From NCBI RefSeq assembly GCF_900103345.1, contig NZ_LT629702.1, positions 372,001-436,000 on the forward strand: DNA of 64,000 bases. The letters are read 5' to 3'. A model generated the notes under the pieces. It ran no database searches and was not told where the DNA came from. It worked only from the letters and a program-made list of their open reading frames with translations. Position 1 is the stretch's first letter. Each line of letters begins with the position of its first letter. Source of the stretch: Pseudomonas azotoformans (GTDB lineage: Bacteria > Pseudomonadota > Gammaproteobacteria > Pseudomonadales > Pseudomonadaceae). Positions 24,793 to 34,400 of the stretch are shown one piece after another. The translations under genes and the position numbers were made by a program.

Positions 24793-26067
24793 ATGAACAA
24801 GCTGATTCCTGCCGTGAACCTCGCCGTCGATCCTGCCGACCTGGTGCAGTCCGATCGCGTGCACACCTCGATGTACACCGATGCCCAGTTGTTCGACGCC
24901 GAGCTTGAAAAGATTTTCTACAGCACCTGGATCTGGGTCGCCCATGAAAGCGAGATCCCCGACGGCGGTAGCTATAAAACCACCTACATCGGCAAGCAGC
25001 CGGTGATCGTGGTGCGTGATCGCAAGAAAGACACCCATGTGCTGCTCAATCGCTGCCGTCATCGTGGCGCCACCGTGTGTGAACACAAAAAAGGCAAGAC
25101 CAACAGTTTCGTCTGCCCCTATCACGGTTGGGGTTATGCGTTGGACGGCTCGCTGCGCGGCATCCCGCATCCGGAAAGCTACGCCGATTGCATCGACAAG
25201 GCCGAGCTGCCGCTGGTCAGCCTGCGTACCGAAAGCTACGCCGGCATGATCTTCGCCACCTTCAAGGATGACATCCAGCCGCTGGAAGACTACCTCGGCG
25301 CGGCGAAGAAATGGATGGACCTGTTCATGAAGCAGGGCGCGGGATACGGCATCAAGGTCCCGGGCGAACATCGCTTCCGTTTTCCGGGCAACTGGAAGAT
25401 CCAGCTGGAAAACACCACCGACGCCTATCACTTCCCGCTGGTGCACAAGAGCTTCCTGTCGTCGGTGGACGAGCAGACCCTGGCGTTGTTCGACTTCGTC
25501 AAAGGCCCTGGTTATGTCGAGGACTTGGGCAACGGGCACAGTGTGATGGTGATGATTCCGGACCTGATCGACCTGGAGGCGGATCTGGACAAGCCCATCC
25601 CCGAGCGCTTTGAAGCACTGGCCGCCGAGCTGCGTGATGAAGGCATCGAGGAACTGCAGGTGCGCCGCATTGTGCGTGCGGTGGGTGGCACCGGTTTCAA
25701 CCTCAATCTGTTTCCGAACGTGGCCTGTTCGATGGCGTTTTTCCGGGTGCTGCAACCGCTATCGGTGACCGAGACCGAGATTCACCATTCGGTCATCACC
25801 ATGGACGGCGGCCCGGCCGCGGCCAACCGCTACCGCCTGCGCCTGCATGAGCACTTTCAAGGACCGATGGGGTTTGGCACGCCGGACGATTCCGAAGCCT
25901 GGGAGCGTGTGCAGAAGGGCGCAAGCGCCGGCGATGAGCTGTGGATCATGCTCAACCGCGGCCTGCCCGGCGAGCGTGCCAGTGCCGACGGCCGGGTGTC
26001 CGACGTAAGTGCTGAAACGGGCATGCGCGCGGCGTACCAACAGTGGAAAAAGATGATGTCGGCCTGA
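24793..26067 (+). CDS. iacC: Rieske aromatic-ring-hydroxylating oxygenase, alpha subunit, IacC-like
   Basis: A 424-residue large subunit. The Rieske [2Fe-2S] motif is complete: C88-x-H90 and C108-x2-H111. The mononuclear iron site includes H213 and H218 in DAYHFPLVH with a C-terminal-side Asp expected. The catalytic domain and length match class alpha subunits acting with a beta subunit, here iacD, and electrons would come from iacF. In the iac pathway the IacC/IacD oxygenase acts on a late oxindole-type intermediate on the way to catechol. The start at 24793 has GAGGAG upstream. Confidence 0.93.
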   Translation: MNKLIPAVNLAVDPADLVQSDRVHTSMYTDAQLFDAELEKIFYSTWIWVAHESEIPDGGSYKTTYIGKQPVIVVRDRKKDTHVLLNRCRHRGATVCEHKKGKTNSFVCPYHGWGYALDGSLRGIPHPESYADCIDKAELPLVSLRTESYAGMIFATFKDDIQPLEDYLGAAKKWMDLFMKQGAGYGIKVPGEHRFRFPGNWKIQLENTTDAYHFPLVHKSFLSSVDEQTLALFDFVKGPGYVEDLGNGHSVMVMIPDLIDLEADLDKPIPERFEALAAELRDEGIEELQVRRIVRAVGGTGFNLNLFPNVACSMAFFRVLQPLSVTETEIHHSVITMDGGPAAANRYRLRLHEHFQGPMGFGTPDDSEAWERVQKGASAGDELWIMLNRGLPGERASADGRVSDVSAETGMRAAYQQWKKMMSA

Positions 26068-26082
26068 GCCGTGGAGAACCTT

Positions 26083-26559
26083 ATGAATCTGCAAGTGCTG
26101 CAAGAAGTCACCGCCTTCATCTGGCAGGAGGGCGACATGCTCGACCATGGCGAGTACGCCGCCTGGTTGAAGATGTGGACGCCCAAGGGCACCTACATCA
26201 TCCCGATCAACCCGAAGGAAACCGACTTCGAGAACACGCTCAACTATGCGTACGACGACCATCATATGCGTGAGTTGCGGGTAAAACGCCTGATCGGTGG
26301 CGAGTCGATCTCCACCAGCCCGCAGCCGCGTACGGTGCGCACGCAATCGCGCTTTCGGGTGCTGAGTGACGACGGTGTGAACGTGACGGTGCGCTGCGCA
26401 CAGAACGTGCGTGAGTTCCGCAAGGAGAGCCTGAAACTCTACAGCGCCGACCTGACCTACGAGTTGGTGCGGGCTGGGGGTGGCTTTGAGATTCACCGCA
26501 AAGTGGTGAGCCTTATCAACAGTGACGATGCCCTCGCCGGTATCGGCTACATCCTTTGA
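26083..26559 (+). CDS. iacD: Ring-hydroxylating oxygenase beta subunit, IacD-like
   Basis: A 158-residue NTF2-fold beta subunit. It has the usual N-terminal helix (LQEVTAFIWQEGDMLDHGEYAAWLKMW), the central HHMRELRVKRL segment typical of these subunits, and ends at a C-terminal hydrophobic strand. Beta subunits are structural partners in alpha3beta3 oxygenases. A GTG at 26071 is in frame, but the ATG at 26083 has GGAG at correct spacing. It follows iacC after 15 bp. Confidence 0.9.
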   Translation: MNLQVLQEVTAFIWQEGDMLDHGEYAAWLKMWTPKGTYIIPINPKETDFENTLNYAYDDHHMRELRVKRLIGGESISTSPQPRTVRTQSRFRVLSDDGVNVTVRCAQNVREFRKESLKLYSADLTYELVRAGGGFEIHRKVVSLINSDDALAGIGYIL

Positions 26560-26570
26560 GGCGCGCCGAC

Positions 26571-27311
26571 ATGAACCAGATCGCATTGGTAACCGGCGCA
26601 GGGCAGGGCCTGGGCCAGCGTTTTTGCGCCAGCCTGCTGCGGGCCGGCTATTCGGTGGTCATTACCGACATCGAGCAGGCGGCCGCAGAGGCTTGCCAGG
26701 CGCAATTGGACCCCGGTGGCGCGCGCAGCCTGGCCCTGCCCTTGGACGCCGGCCGCAAGGATGACTTCGAGCGTGCCCTGGCCAGTGTGCTGGAACGCTT
26801 CGGTGCGCTGCATGTGGTGGTCAACAACGCTGCGGTGACCAAGACCACGCCGTTGATGCAAATCAGCCCTGAGGAGTTTGACGCCGTGGTGGGCCTGAAC
26901 CTGCGCAGCGTATTCCTGGGGTGCCAGGTGCTGGGCGGGCACATGGCTGACGCCGGTTACGGACGACTCATCAACATGGCGTCCCTGGCAGGGCAGAACG
27001 GCGGCACCGCGACAGGCGCGCATTACGCCGCCAGCAAGGGCGCGATCATCACGCTGACCAAGATATTCGCCAAAGAGTTTGCCTCGCGCGGGGTGACAGT
27101 CAACGCCATCGCGCCTGGCCCCATCGACTCCGTCGCCGTGCATGCGGCTGTGCCGCCTGAGCGCCTGCCGGGCCTGCTGGCCAATATCCCGGTGCAGCGT
27201 CTGGGCGATGCGGATTTTCTGGGTGACCTGATCGTGCAGTTGGCGCGGCCCGAAGCCTATTTCACCACCGGGGCTACCTGGGACGTGAATGGCGGCCTGT
27301 TAATGCGCTGA
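26571..27311 (+). CDS. iacE: Short-chain dehydrogenase/reductase, IacE-like
   Basis: A 246-residue classical SDR: nucleotide motif TGAGQGLG at residues 8-15, NNAA near residue 87, and catalytic Y152-AAS-K156 with an upstream Ser in INMASLAG. Unlike the SDR at 7659, all catalytic residues are present. In the iac pathway IacE is the reductase acting after IacA on an oxidised indole intermediate. The ATG at 26571 is preferred; a TTG overlapping iacD is in frame but unlikely. Gap to iacD is 11 bp. Confidence 0.9.
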   Translation: MNQIALVTGAGQGLGQRFCASLLRAGYSVVITDIEQAAAEACQAQLDPGGARSLALPLDAGRKDDFERALASVLERFGALHVVVNNAAVTKTTPLMQISPEEFDAVVGLNLRSVFLGCQVLGGHMADAGYGRLINMASLAGQNGGTATGAHYAASKGAIITLTKIFAKEFASRGVTVNAIAPGPIDSVAVHAAVPPERLPGLLANIPVQRLGDADFLGDLIVQLARPEAYFTTGATWDVNGGLLMR

Positions 27312-27356
27312 CTATTACCGGGTCGCCACGGCGACCTTCACGAACTCCATGGAATC

Positions 27357-28322
27357 ATGGCCATGACTGAACAACTGTTGGATGTAGTCGTGCACAAGCG
27401 CGAGCTGCAAGGGGACGGCGTTGTCGTCCTGGATTTGACCCGTCGTGACGGTGCACCGCTGCCGTTGTTCGAAGCCGGTGCACATGTCGACATTCACATA
27501 AAGCCGGGCCTGGTGCGCCAGTATTCGCTGTGCAGCGACCCCGCCGATCAGAGCGTCTATCGGCTGGGCGTGCTCAAGGACCCAGCCTCTCGCGGCGGGT
27601 CGCTCGGTGTGCACGATACGTTGCAGGAAGGTTGCGAGTTGCAGATCAGCGCACCACGCAATCTGTTTCCGCTGGCCGGCGATGCGCGGCGCTCGATCCT
27701 GCTGGGCGGCGGTATCGGTATCACACCGATGATTGCCATGGCTTACACGCTGCAGGCATCGGGTCACGCCTTCGAACTGCATTACTGCGGGCGTGAGCGC
27801 GGCCGCAGCGCGTTTTTGGCAGATCTGGCGGATTCGCCGTTTGCCGCCAAGGTGTTCACCCATTTCGATGATGAAGGGCTTGAACAGCGGCTGGACCTGG
27901 CCCACGTGTTGGGGTCGGGTGAGGCCGGGGTGCACCTCTACACCTGCGGGCCCGCAGGCTTCATGGAGTGGGTGATGCAAGGTGCGCGTGAACAGGGTTA
28001 TACCGAGGAGCACATCCACAAGGAGTATTTCCAGGTAGAGGTGGACAGTTCCGGCGCCAGCTTTGAAGTGGTGGCCGCGCGTAGCGGCAAGACCGTCCAG
28101 GTGGCAGAAGGGCAAAGCATCCTCGCCGCACTGGCGCAAGTGGGGATCAAGATCGAGATTTCCTGCGAGCAGGGCGTGTGTGGAACCTGCCTGTGCGATG
28201 TGCTTGAAGGTGAGCCGGACCATCGCGACGTCTACCTCACGGATGACGAGAAAGCCGGCAATGACCAAATCCTGGTGTGTTGCTCTCGCGCCAAATCAAA
28301 AAAACTCGTGCTGGATATCTAA
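27357..28322 (+). CDS. iacF: PDR/VanB-type ferredoxin-NAD(P)H reductase, IacF-like
   Basis: A 321-residue phthalate-dioxygenase-reductase-type protein. An N-terminal flavin domain has RQYSLCSDP, the NAD(P) domain starts with GGGIGITPMI, and the C-terminal plant-type [2Fe-2S] domain has C270, C275, C278 and C308. It can pass electrons from NAD(P)H directly to the IacC/IacD Rieske oxygenase without separate ferredoxin. Two in-frame ATGs (27357 and 27363) are possible; neither has a strong ribosome site. A 45-bp gap separates it from iacE. Confidence 0.92.
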   Translation: MAMTEQLLDVVVHKRELQGDGVVVLDLTRRDGAPLPLFEAGAHVDIHIKPGLVRQYSLCSDPADQSVYRLGVLKDPASRGGSLGVHDTLQEGCELQISAPRNLFPLAGDARRSILLGGGIGITPMIAMAYTLQASGHAFELHYCGRERGRSAFLADLADSPFAAKVFTHFDDEGLEQRLDLAHVLGSGEAGVHLYTCGPAGFMEWVMQGAREQGYTEEHIHKEYFQVEVDSSGASFEVVAARSGKTVQVAEGQSILAALAQVGIKIEISCEQGVCGTCLCDVLEGEPDHRDVYLTDDEKAGNDQILVCCSRAKSKKLVLDI

Positions 28323-28332
28323 GGGGAACGAC

Positions 28333-28830
28333 ATGGTAGACGTAAGCAGTTTTCGTAATGCAATGGCCATGCTCGGCGGCGCCGTGACGGTCATCACCAC
28401 TGACGGCGTGGCGGGTCGGTTTGGGTTCACCGCGTCAGCGGTGTGCAGCGTGACCGACTCACCGCCCACGCTGTTGGTGTGCATGAACCGATCGTCCCAT
28501 TCCAACGAGCACTTCAAGCGCAATGGCGCGGTGTGCGTCAACATTCTGTGTGGTGATCATCAGGAAATGTCCGGGGCATTCGCGAACCGTACGTTGACGA
28601 TGGATGAACGCTTTGCCGTGACGCAGTGGACCACCCTGGAAAGCGGCGCGCCGGTGATGATCGATGCGCTGGTCAATTTCGACTGCCGTATTGCCCAGGT
28701 CCATGAAGTCGGATCCCACAGCATTTTCTACTGTGAGATCCAGACCATCCGCCAGGGAAATGCCGACGAAGGGCTGGTGTATTTCAACCGTGCTTATCAC
28801 CGCCTGGGCGAGGCGTCCAAAGCCTGCTGA
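28333..28830 (+). CDS. iacG: Flavin reductase, IacG-like
   Basis: A 165-residue flavin reductase of the HpaC/FRP-like split-barrel family, with the characteristic FGFTASAVCSVTDSPPTLLVC segment region and SHNEHF-like follow-up (NEHFKRNGAVCVN). Such enzymes reduce free FAD or FMN with NAD(P)H for a two-component monooxygenase, here IacA. The ATG at 28333 has AAGGGG upstream. It is the last gene of the iac operon, 10 bp behind iacF. No catechol-cleavage genes follow in this window. Confidence 0.92.
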   Translation: MVDVSSFRNAMAMLGGAVTVITTDGVAGRFGFTASAVCSVTDSPPTLLVCMNRSSHSNEHFKRNGAVCVNILCGDHQEMSGAFANRTLTMDERFAVTQWTTLESGAPVMIDALVNFDCRIAQVHEVGSHSIFYCEIQTIRQGNADEGLVYFNRAYHRLGEASKAC

Positions 28831-29094
28831 GCCCGGCCCGTTGATGTTGAGCTCTCGTGCGCCGGCTGCCGAGACCGTGCTATTGGCGCTAAATACCCTG
28901 TGGTGAGCGGTGTTCGCCCTTAGTGGGAGGGTATCAGCCCGATATAGACGGTTTTTCAAAGACCTTGGAAGGTCTGCTGCTTATGATGAATTTGCGTTGA
29001 TGTCCCCCCATGCCGTGGCATGGCGGCATTGTTGGAATCACGATATCCCGGATAAACTCGCCTGAATCGTTTTGTTATTACGGAATTTCGTACA
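28831..29094. other. Intergenic region between iacG and LysR gene
   Basis: 264 bp without a convincing gene. It holds an ATACCCT/AGGGTAT inverted repeat (28893-28899 and 28928-28934) that may belong to a terminator for the iac operon, a CCATGCC-GT-GGCATGG palindrome (29008-29023), and the shared element described separately (29050-29101). Confidence 0.5.
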
Positions 29095-29101
29095 ATGGCG
29101 C
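29050..29101 (+). promoter_or_regulatory. Shared element, copy 1, upstream of LysR gene
   Basis: GGATAAAC, 10 variable bases, then CGTTTTGTT-A-TTACGGAA-tt-TCGTACAAT-g-GCGC. A second copy with the same spacing is at 36250-36301. It contains TACG-N6-CGTA and TTGT-N16-ACAA symmetry. This copy runs into the LysR start codon, fitting autoregulation. Confidence 0.6.
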
Positions 29102-30018
29102 TTGATCGGTTAGAGGCGATGCGCGCGTTTTGCCGCATCGTCGAAGTGGGGAGCTTCAGTGGTGCCGCTGACGCGCTGGGGTTGGCCAAAACCACGATTT
29201 CGGGCCAGGTACAGGCACTGGAACACCTGCTCGGTATCAAGCTGCTGCACCGCACGACACGCAAGGTTTCGCCCACGACAGAGGGCGCGGCTTACTACAG
29301 CCGTGCGCGTGCGGTCATTGACGACGTGGACGAGTTGGAAACGTCCGTCTCCCAGAGCCGCAATATTGTGCGTGGACGGGTGCGGGTCGAGATGCCTTCA
29401 CCGGTCGGCATTCTGTTGATTGTGCCGGCGCTGCCGGATTTTGCGGCCAGGTTCCCCGATATCCACCTCGATATCGGTTGCAGTGAGCGCGTGGCGGATC
29501 TGGTTCAGGAGGGGATCGATTGTGCGGTTCGCGGCGGTGTGGTCGCGGACGCGGATCAGGTCTGTCGCCCGGTGGGGCAGATGCGGTTTTGTTTCTGTGC
29601 GGCTCCCGCCTATCTGGCGGACGTGCCGCCTATCAATGAGCCGGCGGATTTACCCAAGCACAAACACCTGGGCTTTAAATTCCCCGCGACCGACAGGCGC
29701 TACGTGCCGACACTCAGGCGTGGCGATCAAAGCTTCGTGCTGGATCACCCGCCGAGCATGTACTTCAACAACGGTAGCGCCATGGCCGCAGCGGCGCTGG
29801 CGGGGCTTGGGGTGGCGTTCCTGCCGGCCGCCGAAGCCGCGCCTCATTTCAACACCGGTGCGCTGGTTGAACTGCTGCCGCAATGGCAGATGGCAAGTAT
29901 GCCGATGTCCATTGTGTACCCCCAAACGCGGCACCTGTCTGCCAGGGTTCGTGCCTTTACCGACTGGGTCGCCGCGTTGATGGCCAATGATCCGCTGTGG
30001 GCGCTTGAGCAGGCTTGA
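29095..30018 (+). CDS. LysR-family transcriptional regulator, probable efflux regulator
   Basis: A 307-residue LysR protein. The N-terminal HTH reads LDRLEAMRAFCRIVEVGSFS with the recognition segment AADALGLAKTTISGQVQALE, followed by the periplasmic-binding-like effector domain (from about residue 90). The start at 29095 is the canonical LysR N terminus although the ribosome site is weak. It converges on the efflux operon and overlaps its last gene by 62 bp. Because a copy of the sequence before this gene also lies before the efflux operon, it is the likely regulator of that operon. Confidence 0.9.
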   Translation: MALDRLEAMRAFCRIVEVGSFSGAADALGLAKTTISGQVQALEHLLGIKLLHRTTRKVSPTTEGAAYYSRARAVIDDVDELETSVSQSRNIVRGRVRVEMPSPVGILLIVPALPDFAARFPDIHLDIGCSERVADLVQEGIDCAVRGGVVADADQVCRPVGQMRFCFCAAPAYLADVPPINEPADLPKHKHLGFKFPATDRRYVPTLRRGDQSFVLDHPPSMYFNNGSAMAAAALAGLGVAFLPAAEAAPHFNTGALVELLPQWQMASMPMSIVYPQTRHLSARVRAFTDWVAALMANDPLWALEQA

Positions 30019-31456
30019 TGGGTTCGGCTTGCTGCCGATCAGGCGCCTGCAGTGGCCACCCACCGGCGAGCGAAGCAAACAGGTCCACGGCGCTGGTGGC
30101 GCTGCGGGCCTGGCTGTCCGCCGCCGAGATCTGCGCGCTGTAGAGTGACCGCTGCACGTCCAGCAGTTCAAACAGGTCGATGGCCCCGGCCTGATACCGG
30201 GCGCCGGCAATCGTGGCAGCGTCCTCCAGCGCGTTGGCAGCACTCGCCAGTCGCGCATCTTCCTCCTTGCTCCTGGTGACACGGACCAAGGCGTTTTCCA
30301 CGTCTTCCAGCGCGCTCAGCACGGTTTGCTGATACGCCGCCAAGCGGCCGGATGCGGCGGCGTCGGAGGCAGCGATACGGCTCTTGACCCGTCCCACGTC
30401 GAGGAATGACCAGTCGATGCCCAGCAACGCCAGGTTTGATTCTGCACCGCTGGAATACAGCGCACCGCCGCTGAACGCATAGGTGCCAACAGCCGCGCCC
30501 AGGCTGACCCGGGGGAAGAGATCCGCCGTGGCAACACCGACTCGGGCGGTGGCTGCATGCAACTGCTGCTCGGCCGAAGCAACGTCCGGGCGCCGTCGGA
30601 TGATCTGCGCAGGTGTATCGGGCTCGATGGTCGCTGGCACCGACAGCGTGTCGGCGGCGTGTTGCAGGCGCGTATCCAGGGCTGTGGGTGTCAGCCCGAC
30701 CAGCACCGCCAGCCGGTGCCTGTCCATGGCCATGCGGGCTTCAAGTGATGGGATGCGCGACAGCGTCGTGTCGAGCAAGGCCTGTGCCCGGGACAGGTCG
30801 TAGCTCGAGCCCCGCCCGGCGTCCAGCCGGCCCCGCACAATCGTCAGCGTTTCCCGCTGGCTATCGGCGTTCATGGTGGAAAGCGCCAGCATCTTCTGCG
30901 CCGCGCGCAGGTCGATGTAAGTGGACGCGACCTGGCGGACCACGGCGACCTGCAAGGCGTACAGGTCATTGGCCTTGGCCTCCGTTTCGGCTTGCTGGGA
31001 CTCCACCGCACGCCGCACCCGCCCGAGGAAATCCAGTTCCCAACTCAAGGCAGCCTTGTTCGCCAACACGTCATGGCTGCGTGCCGCGCCATTTGCTTCA
31101 TCGGTGCTGTTGCGCTGGTGCCCCGCTTGCGCGGACAGGGTGACGGTCGGCAACTGATCGAATCGGGCCAGGCGCAGCAGCGCGTTCGCCGCATCGTAAT
31201 TGGCCAGCGCCGTTCGCAGGTCGTAGTTGGCCGCCAGGGCCGCCTTCACCAGTGACGTCAGCTCGGGGTCCTCAAAGCGGTTCCAGAACTCATCGCCGGC
31301 CGCGCTTGCCTGCGGGCCGGCCGTGGGCTCGGCATTCACCGGGCTGAAGGTTGCCGGCATATCCGGCGTCTGTGGCCGGTGATAGTCAGGCCCTACGGTG
31401 CAGCCTTGCAACAGGGCGACCAGTACCGACAGGGGCCAGTGTTTCAGCTTAATCAT
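29957..31456 (-). CDS. RND efflux outer-membrane lipoprotein channel (NodT/OprM family)
   Basis: A 499-residue TolC-like factor. Its signal peptide ends in lipobox LLQGC with C19 as the lipidated Cys, followed by TVGPDYHRP as in OprM and OprN. The two repeated efflux domains are visible, including ADLFPRVSLGAAVG and the C-terminal helix GAIDLFELLDVQRSLYSAQ. It forms the outer-membrane exit of the RND pump. Its start overlaps the permease stop by 8 bp, and its 3' end overlaps the convergent LysR gene by 62 bp, so part of the C terminus is encoded opposite the LysR C terminus. Confidence 0.93.
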   Translation of the reverse strand: MIKLKHWPLSVLVALLQGCTVGPDYHRPQTPDMPATFSPVNAEPTAGPQASAAGDEFWNRFEDPELTSLVKAALAANYDLRTALANYDAANALLRLARFDQLPTVTLSAQAGHQRNSTDEANGAARSHDVLANKAALSWELDFLGRVRRAVESQQAETEAKANDLYALQVAVVRQVASTYIDLRAAQKMLALSTMNADSQRETLTIVRGRLDAGRGSSYDLSRAQALLDTTLSRIPSLEARMAMDRHRLAVLVGLTPTALDTRLQHAADTLSVPATIEPDTPAQIIRRRPDVASAEQQLHAATARVGVATADLFPRVSLGAAVGTYAFSGGALYSSGAESNLALLGIDWSFLDVGRVKSRIAASDAAASGRLAAYQQTVLSALEDVENALVRVTRSKEEDARLASAANALEDAATIAGARYQAGAIDLFELLDVQRSLYSAQISAADSQARSATSAVDLFASLAGGWPLQAPDRQQAEPIKPAQAPTADHWPSTRRPSR

Positions 31457-34400
31457 GGCGCAGGCCCTCCTCGGCGTGCCGCGTGAGGTTTGAGGGATGA
31501 GCGGGGACGGTGGCGCCGAGTTTGCGCAGGGCCACATAGAACACCGGCGTCAGGAACAGGCCGAAGGCCGTCACCCCGAGCATCCCGAAGAACACGGTGA
31601 CACCGGTGGCGTGGCGGACTTCGCTGCCTGCCCCGGAGCCGACCAGAAGCGGGACCGCACCGGCGATAAAGGCCACCGAGGTCATGACGATCGGACGCAG
31701 GCGCAAACGGCAGGACTCCAAGGCCGCCTCGACAGTACCTCGGCCTTGCATCTCCAGTTCGCGGGCGAACTCCACGATCAGGATGGCGTTTTTGCATGCC
31801 AGCCCCATGAGCACCACCAGGCCCACCTGCACAAACACATTGTTGTCGCCGCCGGCCAGCCAGACCCCGGTCAGCGCCGCACACATGCAGACCGGTACGA
31901 TCAGGATCACCGCCAGGGGCAATGTCCAGCTTTCGTACAGGGCGGCCAGCACCAGGAACGCGAGCATGACGGCAATCGGGAAGACGATGGCAGCGGTGTT
32001 GCTCTGGGTCACCTGCTGATAGCTCAGGTCCGTCCACTCCAGCTCGATGCCCTTGGGCAGCGTGCGGGCGGCGATCTCTTCGAGTTTCCGGATGACTTCG
32101 CCCGAGGACAGGACTCGCGGGTCGGCGTCGCCGATCAGGTCCGCCGCCGGGTAACCGTTGTAGCGCATGACCGGGTCCGGCCCGAAGGCGGGCACGACCT
32201 CCACCATCGAACTGATCGGCACCATCTCGCCGCGTGCGTTGCGCACACGCAGGTTGCCGATATCCTGCGCGTTCTGCCTGAAGCCTGTGTCGGCTTGTGC
32301 AATGACCCGGTAGACACGGCCCAGCAGGTTGAAGTCATTGACATAGACCGAGCCGAGGTAGGCCTGCAAGGTGTCGAAGATGGCGGTCAATTCCACGCCT
32401 TGGGCCTGGGCCTTGGTGCGGTCCAGCTTGACGTCCAATTGCGGAATATCGGACTGGTAGGAACTGACCGGGAACGTCATGCCCGTGGTACTCGTCACTT
32501 CAGCCTGGAAGGCGTTGAGTGCCTTCTGCAAGGCCGCATAACCCAGGCCCCCTCGGTCGGTCAGGAACAACGAATAACCCGAGCCATTGCCCAGGCCCTG
32601 GATCGGCGGGGGTAGCAGCGCATAGGCGGCGCCGTCCTTGATGGCCGCAAACTTGCGGTTGAGCTCGGCGTTGATTTGCTCGGCACTGCGTGAGCGTTCT
32701 GCAAACGGCTTGAGCAGAATGTAGGAGGTCACCAGGTTGGGCGTGGTGGTGCTCTGCAGCGCGTTCATCCCGACATAGGCGTTGGCATAGTCGACGCCCT
32801 CGACGGTCGAGGCAATCGCTGACATTTCCCGGGCGACGGCTTCGGAACGCGCCAGCGACGCGCCGGGTGGCAGCGTTGCACCGGCAAAGAGGTAAAGCTT
32901 GTCCTGGTTGGGGATAAAGCCGTTGGGGATCGTGTTGAACAGCATCCCGGTGGCGCCGAGCAATAAGGCATACACCGCAAAGACCGCTCCACGCCGTGGC
33001 AACAGCCGCGCAATGGCGCCCTCATAGCGTTCGGAACTGCGTTTGAAAAACCGGTTGAACGGGCGCAGCAACCAGCCCAGTGCGCTGTTCATCCAGCGGG
33101 TCAGACGGTCGGGCGGGGCGTCGTGGTGGCGCAGCAGCTTGGCGGCCAGTGCCGGCGACAGGGTCAGCGAGTTGATCGTCGAAATAACCGTCGAGATCGC
33201 AATGGTGACAGCGAACTGCTTGTAGAACTGCCCCGTGACACCGCTCATGAACGCCATCGGAATGAACACGGCGCACAACACCAGCCCGATGGCCAGGATC
33301 GGCCCCGACACTTCGCGCATGGCCTGGTGCGCGGCCTGCAGCGGGCTGAGGCCCAGCTCGATGTTGCGTTCAACGTTTTCCACCACCACGATGGCGTCGT
33401 CCACCACGATGCCGATCGCCAGGACCAGGCCGAACAAGGTCAAGGTGTTGATCGAGTAGCCCAACAGGTAGAGGAACGCGAACGTCCCGACGATGGACAC
33501 CGGCACGGCAATCAGCGCAATGATCGACGCCCGCCAGGTCTGCAGGAACAGCACTACCACCAGTACGATCAGCACCATCGCTTCGAACAGGGTGTGCTGC
33601 ACGGAGCTGATGGACTCACGCACAAACACGGTGGGGTCCCAGACGCTGACGTAATGCATGCCCTCGGGGAAAGCCTTCGACAGCTTGTCGAGCTTGGCGT
33701 AGACCGCGTTTGCCACCTCAATGGCATTGGCGCCAGGGGTCAGGAAGATACCCACGGCGACTTCGCTGTTTTTGCCACGGAACACCCGCAGGGTGTAGTC
33801 GTCGGAGTCCAGCTGGATGCGTGCCACCTGTGACAGGCGCGTGACCTGGCCGTCATCACCGGCCTTGAGGATGATGTCGCCAAATTCCTGCGCTGTTTTC
33901 AGTCGGCCTTGAACGTTGATCGAGATCAGGAACTCGGTGCTTTGTGGCGTGGGTTCCGCGCCCAGTTGGCCGGCTGATACCTGCACGTTCTGCTGGCGAA
34001 TCGCGGTGAGTGCGTCCTGGGCGGTCATGCCGCGCGAAGCGAGTTTGTCGGGGTCGAGCCAGATACGCATGGCATAGTCGCCCGCGCCATAGAGGATGAC
34101 GTCGCCGATCCCGGGGATGCGTGACAACTCGTCCTTCACATGCAGGCGCAGGTAGTTGCGCAGGTAAAGCGCGTCGAACTGGTCATTGTTCGAGTACATG
34201 TCGACGTACATCAACGGCGTCGGCGATTGCTTCTGGGTGGTGATCCCGTATTGGCGCACCGATTCGGGCAAGCGCGAGAGCGCCTGGCTCACGCGGTTCT
34301 GCACGCGCACGGCAGCAGTGTCCGGGTCGACCTTGGCGTTGAACGTGACCACGACTTGCAGCGTGCCGTTGGAACTGGCCACCGACTTCATGTAGATCAT

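Noticed and set aside
31497..32615. Long plus-strand frame opposite the RND permease
   Set aside because: Gln/His/Asp-rich shadow composition; the permease on the minus strand is unambiguous.
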